Positions 38,659 to 48,232 of a DNA stretch of 64,000 nt are shown here, one piece after another. A program made the translations under genes and the position numbers. Each line of letters opens with the position of its first letter. Position 1 is the stretch's first letter. This DNA comes from Pantoea sp. IMH. Its GTDB lineage: Bacteria > Pseudomonadota > Gammaproteobacteria > Enterobacterales > Enterobacteriaceae. The DNA lies in contig NZ_JFGT01000005.1 in NCBI RefSeq assembly GCF_000599885.1, positions 682,001 to 746,000 on the forward strand, in the 5' to 3' direction. Under the pieces are notes generated by a model. It saw only the letters and a program-made list of their open reading frames with translations. It was not told the origin of the DNA and did not search any database.

Positions 38659-39957
38659 ATGCTTCACGAGACGAACCGTCGCTTAAACCGGCAGGATTAT
38701 AAAACGCTCTCTCTGGCCGCGCTGGGCGGCGCGCTGGAGTTTTATGACTTTATCATTTTTGTGTTCTTTGCCGCCGTTATTGGTGAGCTCTTTTTCCCTC
38801 CCGATATTCCCGACTGGCTGCGCCAGGTTCAGACCTTTGCGATCTTTGCCGCAGGCTATCTGGCGCGTCCGCTGGGCGGCATCATCATGGCGCATTTTGG
38901 CGACAGCCGCGGCAGGAAAAAGATGTTCAGCCTCAGCATCCTGCTGATGGCATTGCCAACGCTCGCGATGGGTTTACTGCCGACCTATGCAACGCTGGGG
39001 ATAACAGCTCCGGTTCTGCTGCTGCTGATGCGCGTGTTGCAGGGGGCGGCGATTGGTGGTGAAGTGCCGGGCGCATGGGTTTTTGTAGCGGAGCATGTGC
39101 CGGAGAAACGTATCGGCTTTGCCTGTGGCACCCTGACGGCGGGCTTAACCGCCGGGATTTTGCTGGGTTCCGTGGTGGCGACGCTGCTTACCACGTCGCT
39201 GAGTGCTCAGCAGCAGGCTGACTTTGGCTGGCGCATTCCTTTCCTGCTGGGCGGCGTATTTGGTTTTATTGCGCTCTATCTTCGCCGCTGGCTGCATGAA
39301 ACACCGGTATTTACCGAAATGCAGGCGCGAAAAGCGCTGGCAGAAGAGTTACCGTTGAAAAGGATCGTCGTCAGTCATAAGCGTGGCGTGGCGATCTCAA
39401 TGCTGCTGACGTGGTTGCTTTCAGCCTGCATTGTCGTGGTGATCCTGATGGCGCCCGCGCTGATGCAGAAGCAGCATGGATTGCCTGCGGCGCTGACCTT
39501 ACAGGCTAACAGTCTGGCAACGGTGATGCTGATTGTCGGCTGCGTAATTGCCGGTGCGCTTGTTGACCGCATCGGGGCGGCGAAAACCCTGATAAGCGGC
39601 AGCCTGCTTCTTGCAGTCAGTAGCTGGGTTTTCTTTTACGTTGCCGCATCGGCACCACACTATCTGTTTGTCGCTTATGGGGCGGCAGGCCTGTTTGTCG
39701 GTGTGGTCGGCGTAGTGCCCTGTATCATGGTGAAGGCGTTTCCGGCTGAAGTACGCTTTACCGGGATCTCCTTCTCCTATAATGTCTCGTATGCGATTTT
39801 CGGCGGTCTGACTCCCATCTTCGTCACGCTCATTATGGCCCTCACGCCACTGGCACCCGCTTATTATGTGCTGGCGTTGTCTCTCATGGGATTATTGCTG
39901 GGGATCTACCTGAAATGGGATACCGCGCAGCGCACTGTGATTCGTCAGGACATATAA
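38659..39957 (+). CDS. MHS-family MFS transporter
   Basis: This 432-residue permease of the metabolite:proton symporter group (ProP, ShiA, KgtP) has about 12 membrane segments. GALEFYDFIIFVFFAAV in the first helix, HFGDSRGRKKMF in loop 2-3 and RVLQGAAIGGEVPGAWVF are family hallmarks. The substrate is unknown. In E. coli mog is followed directly by satP (yaaH); this gene is an addition. Confidence 0.85.
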   Translation: MLHETNRRLNRQDYKTLSLAALGGALEFYDFIIFVFFAAVIGELFFPPDIPDWLRQVQTFAIFAAGYLARPLGGIIMAHFGDSRGRKKMFSLSILLMALPTLAMGLLPTYATLGITAPVLLLLMRVLQGAAIGGEVPGAWVFVAEHVPEKRIGFACGTLTAGLTAGILLGSVVATLLTTSLSAQQQADFGWRIPFLLGGVFGFIALYLRRWLHETPVFTEMQARKALAEELPLKRIVVSHKRGVAISMLLTWLLSACIVVVILMAPALMQKQHGLPAALTLQANSLATVMLIVGCVIAGALVDRIGAAKTLISGSLLLAVSSWVFFYVAASAPHYLFVAYGAAGLFVGVVGVVPCIMVKAFPAEVRFTGISFSYNVSYAIFGGLTPIFVTLIMALTPLAPAYYVLALSLMGLLLGIYLKWDTAQRTVIRQDI

Positions 39958-39996
39958 CGCAGGCGTTTTCAGAGCCGATTGCTGGAACGCCTGAAA

Positions 39997-40065
39997 CGCA
40001 TGGGGAATAAGAGGGCAAAAAACCGTCTGTGGCGCGAGACGTGTCATGTCGCTGTTCCCCATGCG
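39997..40065. repeat. 11-bp inverted repeat between the MHS transporter and satP
   Basis: CGCATGGGGAA (39997-40007) and TTCCCCATGCG (40055-40065) are exact inverted copies separated by 47 bp, with CTTTT after the right arm. It lies between convergent genes and may form a long-loop terminator. Confidence 0.5.
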
Positions 40066-40095
40066 CTTTTACCTGTTGTGCCCGGCGCGTTAAGC

Positions 40096-40698
40096 TTACG
40101 CCTGGCTCATCTCGCCAGTCAGTGCGCCAGCCCGGCCTGGTTCGCCAACCGGCAGCACAGTACGACCCAGTTGTTCATTAATCACTTCTGCCATCGCCAG
40201 ATAAATTGCGCTGGCGCCGCAGACAATGCCTTCATAACCCGCAAACGTCAGCACGGTATGATTACCGGTGATATTGCCGTAGGCCAGCAGAGCAAACAGC
40301 ACCGTCAGGCTGGCAAAAACGAATTGCAGCGTACGGTTGCCTTTCAGGGTGCCGAAGAACATAAACAGGGTAAACACGCCCCACAGCGCCAGATAGGCAC
40401 CCAGCATGGTGGCATCGGTCGCGTCAGCCAGTCCCATCTTCGGCAGCACTAAAATCCCCACCAGGCTCAGCCAGAAGCAGCCGTAGGAGGTAAAAGCCGT
40501 CAGGCCGAAGGTGTTGCCTTTTTTATACTCCAGCAGACCCGCCAGGATCTGCGCAAAACCGCCAAAGAAAATCCCCATACTGATAATGACTGCAGTCAGC
40601 GGAAAAAAACCTGCATTGTGCAGATTCAGTAAAACGGTGGTCATCCCAAAACCCATTAGCCCTAAAGGGCCTGGATTTGCCAGCTTATTGGTATGCAT
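40096..40698 (-). CDS. satP: Acetate/succinate:proton symporter SatP
   Basis: This 200-residue inner-membrane protein of the AceTr (GPR1/FUN34/YaaH) family has six predicted helices. [14 protein letters not shown] (8-21) is the family signature, and [20 protein letters not shown] is nearly identical to E. coli SatP. It carries a slightly longer C-terminal tail ([16 protein letters not shown]) than the E. coli protein. It takes up acetate and succinate with protons. Confidence 0.94.
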   Translation of the reverse strand: MHTNKLANPGPLGLMGFGMTTVLLNLHNAGFFPLTAVIISMGIFFGGFAQILAGLLEYKKGNTFGLTAFTSYGCFWLSLVGILVLPKMGLADATDATMLGAYLALWGVFTLFMFFGTLKGNRTLQFVFASLTVLFALLAYGNITGNHTVLTFAGYEGIVCGASAIYLAMAEVINEQLGRTVLPVGEPGRAGALTGEMSQA

Positions 40699-41018
40699 AA
40701 ACCCTCAGCAATATAAAGAAAACAGGAACAGGTGAAGCTGTGTCAGCACAGGTCTGGATGAGGAAAAAACCGCCAGTTGCTTCAGTGCGCGCGGCATAAT
40801 AATGAGCTGGCGTGTGGAAAACATTGATCTGGAGAGCGGGAAATTCGAATTTTTTTTCCTCCGCCCCCTTGATGCCGTGCGGGATGGCCCCATCTTAGTT
40901 GGCATCCAAGATTATGGACCTGGAAAAAAGCGCGGCGCCGGCAGTTGAAAAGGTAAAAAAAGCCCGCATTAAGTGTGCATAACCTGATTTGAAACAAATT
41001 TAAGTGGGAGATGTTTAG
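40699..41018. other. satP-dnaK divergent control region
   Basis: This 320-bp gap holds the sigma-32 promoter of dnaK (separate entry) and the satP promoter. No gene is supported. The dnaK leader downstream of the promoter is about 115 bp. Confidence 0.65.
40868..40895 (+). promoter_or_regulatory. Sigma-32 heat-shock promoter of dnaKJ
   Basis: CTTGATG (40868-40874), a 13-bp spacer and CCCCATCT (40888-40895) match the RpoH consensus CTTGAAA / CCCCATNT, and closely follow E. coli dnaK P1. Confidence 0.93.
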
Positions 41019-42932
41019 ATGGGTAAAATTATTGGTATTGACCTGGGTACGACTAACTCTTGTGTCGCGATTATGGACGGCGGCAAAGCACGCGTACTGG
41101 AAAATGCGGAAGGCGATCGTACCACCCCTTCCATCATTGCTTACACCCAGGATGGTGAAACGCTGGTCGGTCAGCCTGCTAAACGTCAGGCCGTGACCAA
41201 CCCACAGAATACCCTGTTTGCGATCAAGCGCCTGATTGGCCGTCGCTTCCAGGATGAAGAAGTGCAGCGTGATATCAAAATCATGCCTTATCAGATCATC
41301 GGTTCCGACAACGGTGACGCCTGGCTGGACGTGAAAGGCCAGAAAATGGCACCACCGCAGATCTCTGCGGAAGTCCTGAAAAAAATGAAGAAAACGGCGG
41401 AAGATTACCTGGGTGAACCGGTAACTGAAGCGGTTATCACCGTTCCGGCCTACTTTAACGATGCGCAGCGTCAGGCAACAAAAGATGCTGGCCGTATCGC
41501 GGGTCTGGACGTGAAGCGTATCATCAACGAACCTACCGCTGCCGCGCTGGCTTACGGTATGGACAAAGGTCAGGGCAACCGCACTATCGCGGTTTATGAC
41601 CTGGGTGGTGGTACCTTCGATATCTCCATCATCGAGATCGATGAAGTTGACGGCGAAAAAACCTTCGAAGTGCTGGCGACCAACGGGGATACCCACCTGG
41701 GTGGTGAAGACTTCGACAGCCGCATGATTAACTATCTCGTGGCGGAATTTAAGAAAGACCAGGGCATCGATCTGCACAACGATCCGCTGGCGATGCAGCG
41801 TCTGAAAGAAGCCGCAGAGAAAGCGAAAATTGAGCTTTCTTCCGCGCAGCAGACCGACGTTAACCTGCCGTACATCACGGCGGACGCAACTGGTCCTAAA
41901 CACCTGAACATTAAAGTGACCCGTGCGAAACTGGAATCACTGGTTGAAGATCTGGTTGCCCGTTCGATTGAGCCACTGAAAGTGGCGCTGCAGGATGCCG
42001 GTCTGTCCGTTTCGGACATCAACGACGTGATCCTGGTGGGCGGTCAGACGCGTATGCCAATGGTGCAGGCGAAAGTTGCTGAGTTCTTTGGCAAAGAGCC
42101 ACGTAAAGACGTGAACCCGGACGAAGCGGTTGCCGTAGGCGCTGCGGTTCAGGGTGGCGTACTGGCCGGTGACGTGAAAGATGTGCTGCTGCTGGACGTA
42201 ACGCCGCTCTCTCTGGGTATCGAAACCATGGGTGGCGTGATGACCGCGCTGATCAGCAAGAACACCACTATTCCGACCAAACATAGCCAGGTGTTCTCAA
42301 CGGCGGAAGATAACCAGTCTGCGGTAACCATTCACGTGGTGCAGGGTGAGCGTAAACGTGCGGCGGATAACAAATCGCTGGGCCAGTTCAACCTTGACGG
42401 CATCCAGCCAGCACCGCGCGGTATGCCGCAGATCGAAGTGACCTTCGACATTGATGCTGACGGTATTCTGCACGTCTCCGCGAAAGACAAAAATAGCGGT
42501 AAAGAGCAGAAGATCACCATTAAGGCTTCTTCTGGTCTGAACGACGATGAGATCGAAAAAATGGTGCGTGATGCGGAAGCAAACGCCGAGTCTGACCGTA
42601 AGTTCGAAGAGCTGGTGCAGATTCGTAACCAGGCCGATCATCTGTCGCACAGCACCCGTAAGCAGCTGGATGAAGCCGGTGATAAACTGCCAGCCGACGA
42701 TAAGGCGCCGATTGAGGCAGCCCTGACCGAGCTGAACACCGCGCTGAAAGGCGAAGACAAAGCGGAAATCGAAGCCAAAATGCAGGCGCTGATGGAAGTC
42801 TCCGGCAAGCTGATGGAGTTCGCTCAGCAGCAGGCCGCTGGCGGTGCCGCTGATGCCGGTAACGCCTCTGCGAAGAAAGAAGACGACGTCGTCGACGCTG
42901 AATTCGAAGAAGTGAAAGACGACAAAAAATAA
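41019..42932 (+). CDS. dnaK: Chaperone DnaK (Hsp70)
   Basis: This 637-residue Hsp70 binds unfolded peptides in an ATP-dependent cycle with DnaJ and GrpE, and controls sigma-32. The nucleotide-binding domain has [26 protein letters not shown] and [13 protein letters not shown]. The linker [13 protein letters not shown] leads to the substrate-binding domain and a lid ending EEVKDDKK. The sequence is nearly that of E. coli DnaK. It is transcribed from the sigma-32 promoter with dnaJ downstream. Confidence 0.99.
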   Translation: MGKIIGIDLGTTNSCVAIMDGGKARVLENAEGDRTTPSIIAYTQDGETLVGQPAKRQAVTNPQNTLFAIKRLIGRRFQDEEVQRDIKIMPYQIIGSDNGDAWLDVKGQKMAPPQISAEVLKKMKKTAEDYLGEPVTEAVITVPAYFNDAQRQATKDAGRIAGLDVKRIINEPTAAALAYGMDKGQGNRTIAVYDLGGGTFDISIIEIDEVDGEKTFEVLATNGDTHLGGEDFDSRMINYLVAEFKKDQGIDLHNDPLAMQRLKEAAEKAKIELSSAQQTDVNLPYITADATGPKHLNIKVTRAKLESLVEDLVARSIEPLKVALQDAGLSVSDINDVILVGGQTRMPMVQAKVAEFFGKEPRKDVNPDEAVAVGAAVQGGVLAGDVKDVLLLDVTPLSLGIETMGGVMTALISKNTTIPTKHSQVFSTAEDNQSAVTIHVVQGERKRAADNKSLGQFNLDGIQPAPRGMPQIEVTFDIDADGILHVSAKDKNSGKEQKITIKASSGLNDDEIEKMVRDAEANAESDRKFEELVQIRNQADHLSHSTRKQLDEAGDKLPADDKAPIEAALTELNTALKGEDKAEIEAKMQALMEVSGKLMEFAQQQAAGGAADAGNASAKKEDDVVDAEFEEVKDDKK

Positions 42933-43138
42933 TCGCCTTTGAGCGGACAAGGTGGCAGGTTCCTGCTGGCCTGAGGATGCATCTGGCGGTATTGAGCGTA
43001 AACCGACTGGCTCTGGTGAGTCAGTCGGTAAGCCAGCCGGATGACGGCAGGTCAGAAGTGAACAGGACCACTGATTAAACCCACGGGCGTCGGAGTTTCT
43101 CCACGCCCGTGCACGCATGTTAAGGGCAGAACACCAGA
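42933..43138 (+). other. dnaK-dnaJ intercistronic region with conserved hairpin
   Basis: The 206-bp spacer carries a strong hairpin at 43082-43111: CACGGGCGT pairs with ACGCCCGTG, with GGAG/CTCC inside. A matching hairpin is present just before dnaJ in E. coli. A second hairpin, ACCGACTG/CAGTCGGT, is at 43002-43029. The spacer is about twice as long as I remember for E. coli. Neither hairpin has a T run, so they are more likely mRNA processing or stability structures than terminators. Confidence 0.7.
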
Positions 43139-44284
43139 ATGGCGAAAAAAGACTATTACGAGATTTTAGGCGTTTCCCAAACGGCGGATGAGCGTGAAAT
43201 CAAAAAGGCCTATAAACGTCTGGCGATGAAATTTCACCCCGACCGCAATCCGGGAGATAAAGAATCCGAGGCCAGATTTAAAGAGGTCAAGGAAGCATAT
43301 GAAATCCTGACTGACGCACAGAAGCGTGCGGCCTACGACCAGTACGGCCATGCCGCCTTTGAACAGGGCGGAATGGGTGGCGGCGGTTACGGTGGCGGCT
43401 TTGGCGGCGGCGGCGCGGACTTCAGCGATATCTTTGGCGACGTGTTCGGCGATATCTTCGGCGGAGGACGCCGTCAGCAGCGTGCCGCTCGCGGCGCCGA
43501 TTTGCGCTACAACATGGAGCTGACGCTTGAAGAAGCCGTCCGCGGCGTGACCAAAGAGATCCGCATTCCGACGCTTGAAGAGTGTGACGTCTGCCACGGC
43601 AGCGGCGCGAAAAGCGGCACCAAACCGCAAACCTGTCCAACCTGTCATGGACAGGGCCAGGTGCAGATGCGTCAGGGCTTTTTTACCGTGCAGCAGGCAT
43701 GTCCAACCTGTCATGGTCGCGGCTCGGTTATTAAAGATCCTTGTAACGCCTGTCATGGCCATGGTCGCGTTGAGAAGTCCAAAACCCTGTCGGTAAAAAT
43801 TCCGGCTGGCGTGGACACCGGCGATCGTATCCGCCTGAATGGCGAAGGTGAAGCGGGCGAGCAGGGCGCACCAGCAGGCGATCTCTATGTTCAGGTGCAG
43901 GTGCGTAAGCACCATATCTTTGAGCGTGAAGATAACAACCTGTACTGTGAAGTGCCGATTAACTTCATTATGGCTGCGCTGGGTGGCGAGATTGAAGTGC
44001 CAACGCTGGATGGCCGCGTTAACCTGAAGGTGCCTGCGGAAACGCAGACCGGTAAGCTGTTCCGTATGCGCGGTAAAGGCGTTAAGTCGGTGCGTGGCGG
44101 TGCGCAGGGCGACCTGCTGTGCCGCGTGGTTGTCGAGACGCCGGTCAACCTGAACGACAAACAGAAAGCGCTACTGCGTGAACTGGAAGAGAGTTTTGGC
44201 GGGCCGAGCGGTGAGAAAAACAGCCCACGCTCCAAAAGCTTTTTCGACGGCGTGAAGAAGTTCTTTGACGATTTGACGCGTTAA
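43139..44284 (+). CDS. dnaJ: Chaperone DnaJ (Hsp40)
   Basis: This 381-residue co-chaperone stimulates DnaK ATPase and delivers substrates. The J domain has HPD in [11 protein letters not shown] Gly/Phe-rich linker follows (about 77-105). Four CxxCxGxG zinc motifs are intact ([32 protein letters not shown]), followed by the C-terminal substrate-binding beta domains. It is co-transcribed with dnaK and ends with a terminator. Confidence 0.99.
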   Translation: MAKKDYYEILGVSQTADEREIKKAYKRLAMKFHPDRNPGDKESEARFKEVKEAYEILTDAQKRAAYDQYGHAAFEQGGMGGGGYGGGFGGGGADFSDIFGDVFGDIFGGGRRQQRAARGADLRYNMELTLEEAVRGVTKEIRIPTLEECDVCHGSGAKSGTKPQTCPTCHGQGQVQMRQGFFTVQQACPTCHGRGSVIKDPCNACHGHGRVEKSKTLSVKIPAGVDTGDRIRLNGEGEAGEQGAPAGDLYVQVQVRKHHIFEREDNNLYCEVPINFIMAALGGEIEVPTLDGRVNLKVPAETQTGKLFRMRGKGVKSVRGGAQGDLLCRVVVETPVNLNDKQKALLRELEESFGGPSGEKNSPRSKSFFDGVKKFFDDLTR

Positions 44285-44309
44285 CCTTTTCATTCTGTCA
44301 GTTTATTAA

Positions 44310-44332
44310 GCCGGGCACTGCCCGGCTTTTTT
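44310..44332 (+). terminator. Terminator of dnaKJ
   Basis: GCCGGGC-ACT-GCCCGGC is followed by six T residues. Confidence 0.94.
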
Positions 44333-44485
44333 ACGTCTGTGAAAAAGCGGAATCGCTGCAAGCGACACCATAGCTCGGTAAAACCTGCGTGATAAGCGGG
44401 TATAAACTGTTTTTTACGAGTGATAAAAAAGCGTATGCTGGACGCCCCTGAACAACGCCATCAACGAAAGTAACTGGATTTTGTG

Positions 44486-45646
44486 ATGAATACTGCGATA
44501 AGAAAACTATTAAAAAGTGAAGCGACCGGCGGGATGATCCTGATCCTGGCGGCCGCCATAGCCATGTATCTGGCCAATAATACCGGTACGCAGCAGGCCT
44601 ACCAGTCGATCCTGTCGATGCCCGTTGAGTTTCGTTTTGGCCCGCTGGATATCAGTAAAGATCTGCTGCTGTGGATTAATGATGCGCTGATGGCGCTGTT
44701 CTTCCTGATGATTGGTCTGGAAGTGAAACATGAGCTGGTCTCCGGCTCGCTCGCCACCCGCGAAAAAGCGATGTTTCCACTGATCGCGGCCATTGGCGGC
44801 ATGATCGCCCCGGGCGTGATTTTCGCCCTGCTTAACCACAGCGATCCCCAGGCCGCCAACGGTTGGGCGATCCCTACTGCAACGGATATCGCTTTTGCAT
44901 TGGGTATTCTGGCGCTGCTTGGCAGCCGCGTTCCGCCAGCACTGAAAATGTTTCTGATGGCGCTGGCAGTGATTGACGATCTGGGTGCCATCCTGATTAT
45001 CGCCTTCTTCTATACGGCCGATTTGTCGCTGGGATCGCTTGCCGTGGCGGCGGGCGCCATCGTTGTTCTGGCCTTGCTGAACCGCTTTGGGGTACGCAAC
45101 CTCTCCGTTTACATGTTGGTGGGATTGGTGCTCTGGATTGCCGTACTTAAATCTGGCGTGCATGCGACCGTCGCGGGCGTCCTGCTGGGCTTTTTCATCC
45201 CGCTGAAAAAGGAAAACGGCCACTCTCCGGCGCTGCATATGGCGCACAGCCTCGCGCCCTGGGTGACCTGGCTTATCCTGCCGCTGTTTGCCTTCGCCAA
45301 TGCTGGCGTTTCTCTGACGGGTATTTCTTACGATGGCCTGCTCTCGGCAGTACCCTTGGGTATTATTCTGGGGCTGTTTATCGGTAAACCGGTAGGCATC
45401 ACGCTGATATGCTGGGTGGCGCAGAAGCTGGGCATCGCCACGCTGCCAGAAGGGACCAGAATGCGGGATATTGCCGCGGTCGGTATGCTTTGCGGTATCG
45501 GCTTTACCATGTCGATCTTTATCGCTTCGCTGGCCTTTGATGCCGCGCATGAAGAGATGGTAACCCTTGCCAAGCTGGGCATCCTTACCGGATCGGTGAT
45601 TTCAGCCGTGACGGGTTATGTGCTGTTGCGGATCAAACTTCGTTAG
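44486..45646 (+). CDS. nhaA: Na+/H+ antiporter NhaA
   Basis: This 386-residue inner-membrane antiporter exports Na+ or Li+ in exchange for protons. The ion-binding aspartate pair is in [11 protein letters not shown], the [10 protein letters not shown] segment carries the assembly Asp, and LFIGKPVG carries the conserved Lys. It has about 12 membrane segments. An ATG at 44486 directly follows a GTG at 44483, and either may start; E. coli uses GTG. It forms the nhaAR pair with the regulator 58 bp downstream. Confidence 0.96.
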   Translation: MNTAIRKLLKSEATGGMILILAAAIAMYLANNTGTQQAYQSILSMPVEFRFGPLDISKDLLLWINDALMALFFLMIGLEVKHELVSGSLATREKAMFPLIAAIGGMIAPGVIFALLNHSDPQAANGWAIPTATDIAFALGILALLGSRVPPALKMFLMALAVIDDLGAILIIAFFYTADLSLGSLAVAAGAIVVLALLNRFGVRNLSVYMLVGLVLWIAVLKSGVHATVAGVLLGFFIPLKKENGHSPALHMAHSLAPWVTWLILPLFAFANAGVSLTGISYDGLLSAVPLGIILGLFIGKPVGITLICWVAQKLGIATLPEGTRMRDIAAVGMLCGIGFTMSIFIASLAFDAAHEEMVTLAKLGILTGSVISAVTGYVLLRIKLR

Positions 45647-45704
45647 CGTTCGCCCGGCCGGCTCAGCTGGCCGGGTGTATTACTCCGTTCGCTGAGGATT
45701 ACCC

Positions 45705-46625
45705 GTGTCGCACATCAATTACAACCATCTCTATTATTTCTGGCAGGTATGCAAGGCCGGTTCCGTAGTGGGTGCGGCGGATACCCTGAATCTTACGCCG
45801 CAAACCATTACCGGGCAGATTAAAGCACTGGAGGAACGACTGCAGGGAAAACTGTTCCGGCGGCAGGGCAGAGGACTGGTCCCTTCTGAGCTTGGGCAGA
45901 TGGTGTTCCGTTACGCCGATCGCATGTTTACGCTCAGTCAGGAAATGCTGGATATCGTTAATTACCGCAAAGATGTGAATCTGCTGTTTGATGTTGGGGT
46001 GGCCGATGCGCTCTCTAAACGCCTTGTCAGCAAGGTGCTGGAAACGGCGGTAGTTGAGGATGAAGGCATCCATCTGCGCTGCTTTGAATCGACGCACGAG
46101 ATGCTGCTGGAGCAGCTAAGCCAGCATAAGCTGGATATGATCCTCTCTGACTGCCCGGTGGACTCAGGACAGCAGGAAGGGCTGTTTTCCGTTAAGCTGG
46201 GGGAATGTGGCGTCAGCTTCTGGTGTCGCGATCCCTTACCCAGGCTTACTTTTCCTGCCTGCCTTGAACAGCGTAAGCTGCTGATCCCCGGACGGCGTTC
46301 GATGCTCGGGCGTCGCTTGCTTAACTGGTTTCAGATACAGGGATTGCAGGTCGATATTCTGGGTGAGTTTGACGATGCGGCCTTAATGAAAGCGTTCGGG
46401 ACATCGAGCAATGCCATTTTCGTGGCGCCTTCGCGCTATGGTGATGACCTGTTTCATGAAAAAGGAATAACGGAGCTGGGAAGGGTTGATAACGTGACGG
46501 AGGAGTATCATGTGATATTTGCCGAACGTATGATCCAGCATCCGGCAGTCAGACGCATTTGTGAGAAAGACTTCTCCTCGCTTTTTCCTTCACCCGGGCA
46601 GTCAGTGACCGATGACCTGCGTTAA
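45705..46625 (+). CDS. nhaR: Transcriptional activator NhaR (LysR family)
   Basis: This 306-residue LysR regulator activates nhaA in response to Na+. It starts with GTG and the segment [21 protein letters not shown], nearly that of E. coli NhaR, with the helix-turn-helix [23 protein letters not shown]. It lies directly downstream of nhaA and ends at a shared hairpin with rpsT. Confidence 0.95.
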   Translation: MSHINYNHLYYFWQVCKAGSVVGAADTLNLTPQTITGQIKALEERLQGKLFRRQGRGLVPSELGQMVFRYADRMFTLSQEMLDIVNYRKDVNLLFDVGVADALSKRLVSKVLETAVVEDEGIHLRCFESTHEMLLEQLSQHKLDMILSDCPVDSGQQEGLFSVKLGECGVSFWCRDPLPRLTFPACLEQRKLLIPGRRSMLGRRLLNWFQIQGLQVDILGEFDDAALMKAFGTSSNAIFVAPSRYGDDLFHEKGITELGRVDNVTEEYHVIFAERMIQHPAVRRICEKDFSSLFPSPGQSVTDDLR

Positions 46626-46630
46626 AGACA

Positions 46631-46660
46631 AAAAAAAAACCGGCATAGCCGGTTTCTTTT
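46631..46660. terminator. Bidirectional terminator between nhaR and rpsT
   Basis: AACCGGC-ATA-GCCGGTT has nine A residues to its left and TTCTTTT to its right, so it can end both convergent transcripts. Confidence 0.92.
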
Positions 46661-46685
46661 TCAAAGCTGATTAACAGCCTGGCGA

Positions 46686-46949
46686 TTAAGCCAGTTTGTT
46701 GATCTGAGCCGTCAAATTTGCTTTATGACGAGCCGCTTTGTTTTTGTGGATCAGGCCTTTAGCTGCCTGACGGTCCACAATTGGTTGCATTTCATTAAAT
46801 GCGTTCTGTGCAGCAGCTTTATCGCCGGTAGCAACAGCAGCGTAAACTTTCTTGATATAAGTACGCAGCATTGAACGACGGCTAGCGTTGTGTTTACGAC
46901 GCTTCTCTGACGTTACGGCGCGTTTCTTAGCTGATTTGATATTAGCCAA
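46686..46949 (-). CDS. rpsT: 30S ribosomal protein S20 (UUG start)
   Basis: This 87-residue basic protein binds 16S rRNA in the 30S body. The sequence [20 protein letters not shown] is almost that of E. coli S20. The start codon is TTG (46949-46947), with GGGAG upstream. The same UUG start is used in E. coli, where the weak start is part of S20 autoregulation. A sigma-70 promoter lies upstream. Confidence 0.98.
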   Translation of the reverse strand: MANIKSAKKRAVTSEKRRKHNASRRSMLRTYIKKVYAAVATGDKAAAQNAFNEMQPIVDRQAAKGLIHKNKAARHKANLTAQINKLA

Positions 46950-47263
46950 GGTCCAACTCCCAAATAGTTCTATGAGGACAATTCAAAGGCCGAGGAATAT
47001 GCCTCTTTCGCCCATGGTTGTCAATGGATTTGTGCAAATAAGCGTCATAAAAGAACGACACTTGGTTACGTTTCGATGGCGCAAGATTCTATCAGCTTCA
47101 TGAGGATGAATACAGCTTAATCATAAGAAAAATGAGATCCGCGAGCGCAGGCCGCATTTACCTCAGAAAATGCCGGCCTGAAAGCAGTAAAGCCGCATTC
47201 GCGGGTTAACCTTCCTGGTGGTAGTTGGTATAATCCGCCGATTTCCACCCATTTGAGCCAGCC
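46950..47263. other. rpsT-ribF divergent intergenic region
   Basis: This 314-bp gap holds the rpsT promoter (separate entry) and the ribF promoter, which I could not place with confidence. No gene is supported. Confidence 0.6.
46996..47024 (-). promoter_or_regulatory. rpsT promoter
   Basis: On the minus strand TTGACA, a 17-bp spacer and CATATT form a sigma-70 promoter. The flanking GGCATATTCCTCGGCC resembles the E. coli rpsT proximal promoter. The -10 lies about 47 bp before the start codon. Confidence 0.82.
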
Positions 47264-48202
47264 ATGAAGTTTATCCGCGGCATACATAACCTCAGGGAGC
47301 AGCATCGCGGCTGCGTTCTGACTATCGGCAATTTTGATGGCGTACATCGCGGTCACCAGGCGCTGCTGACAAGACTGTGCGAAGAAGGGCGGCGGCGCAA
47401 CTTGCCCGTTGTCGTGATGCTGTTCGAACCTCAGCCGCTGGAGCTGTTTGCTGCCGAAAAAGCGCCGGCGCGTCTCTCCCGCCTGCGGGAAAAGGTGCGC
47501 TATCTCCGCGAAGCGGGCGTGGACGCGGTACTGTGCGTCCGCTTCGATCGCCGCTTTGCCGCACTGTCAGCGCAAAATTTTGTTGCTGACCTGCTGGTGG
47601 ATAAGCTGGATGTGAAATTTCTGGCGATAGGGGATGATTTCCGCTTCGGCGCTGGTCGCCAGGGCGATTTCCTGCTATTACAGAAAGCGGGCGCGGAGTA
47701 TGGTTTTGACGTCATCAGCACCCAGACCTTCTGCGATAGCGGTATGCGGATCAGCAGCACGGCGGTTCGTCAGGCGCTGGCAGAAGATAACCTGCCGTTA
47801 GCCGCCTCGCTTCTGGGGCATCCTTTCAGCATTTCAGGCCGGGTGGTGCACGGTGATGCGCTGGGCCGGACTATCGGTTTTCCTACCGCTAACCTGCCGC
47901 TCAGGCGCTACACGTCGCCGGTCAAAGGGGTTTATGCCGTTGAGGTGCTGGGGCTGGGCGACCAGCCGCTGCCGGGCGTCGCTAACATTGGCACCCGCCC
48001 CACCGTGGCCGGGTTACGCCAGCAGCTTGAAGTTCACCTGCTGGATGTTGCAATGGACCTGTACGGGCACCATATAGAAGTGGTGCTGCGTGAAAAAATT
48101 CGAAACGAGCAGCGCTTCGCTTCACTGGACGCGCTTAAAGAGCAAATTGCTAAAGATGTGGTGACTGCCCGAACCTTTTTTGGGTTGAAAACACCGGTTT
48201 AA
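47264..48202 (+). CDS. ribF: Bifunctional riboflavin kinase / FAD synthetase
   Basis: This 312-residue enzyme makes FMN and FAD from riboflavin. The N-terminal nucleotidyltransferase domain has TIGNFDGVHRGHQALL and ISSTAVRQAL. The C-terminal kinase domain has GRTIGFPTANL and VANIGTRPTV. It heads the ribF-ileS-lspA-fkpB-ispH cluster; ileS starts 30 bp downstream. Confidence 0.97.
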   Translation: MKFIRGIHNLREQHRGCVLTIGNFDGVHRGHQALLTRLCEEGRRRNLPVVVMLFEPQPLELFAAEKAPARLSRLREKVRYLREAGVDAVLCVRFDRRFAALSAQNFVADLLVDKLDVKFLAIGDDFRFGAGRQGDFLLLQKAGAEYGFDVISTQTFCDSGMRISSTAVRQALAEDNLPLAASLLGHPFSISGRVVHGDALGRTIGFPTANLPLRRYTSPVKGVYAVEVLGLGDQPLPGVANIGTRPTVAGLRQQLEVHLLDVAMDLYGHHIEVVLREKIRNEQRFASLDALKEQIAKDVVTARTFFGLKTPV

Positions 48203-48232
48203 ACAGAACCGAAATACGGAATCGAGAATCTG

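Noticed and set aside
40782-41903. Minus-strand frame of 373 codons opposite dnaK
   Set aside because: Such antisense frames are common in dnaK because of its codon use; no independent start signal or family match.
44510-45550. Minus-strand frame of 346 codons opposite nhaA
   Set aside because: It is highly charged, Gln/His/Arg-rich and antisense to a membrane protein; typical shadow.
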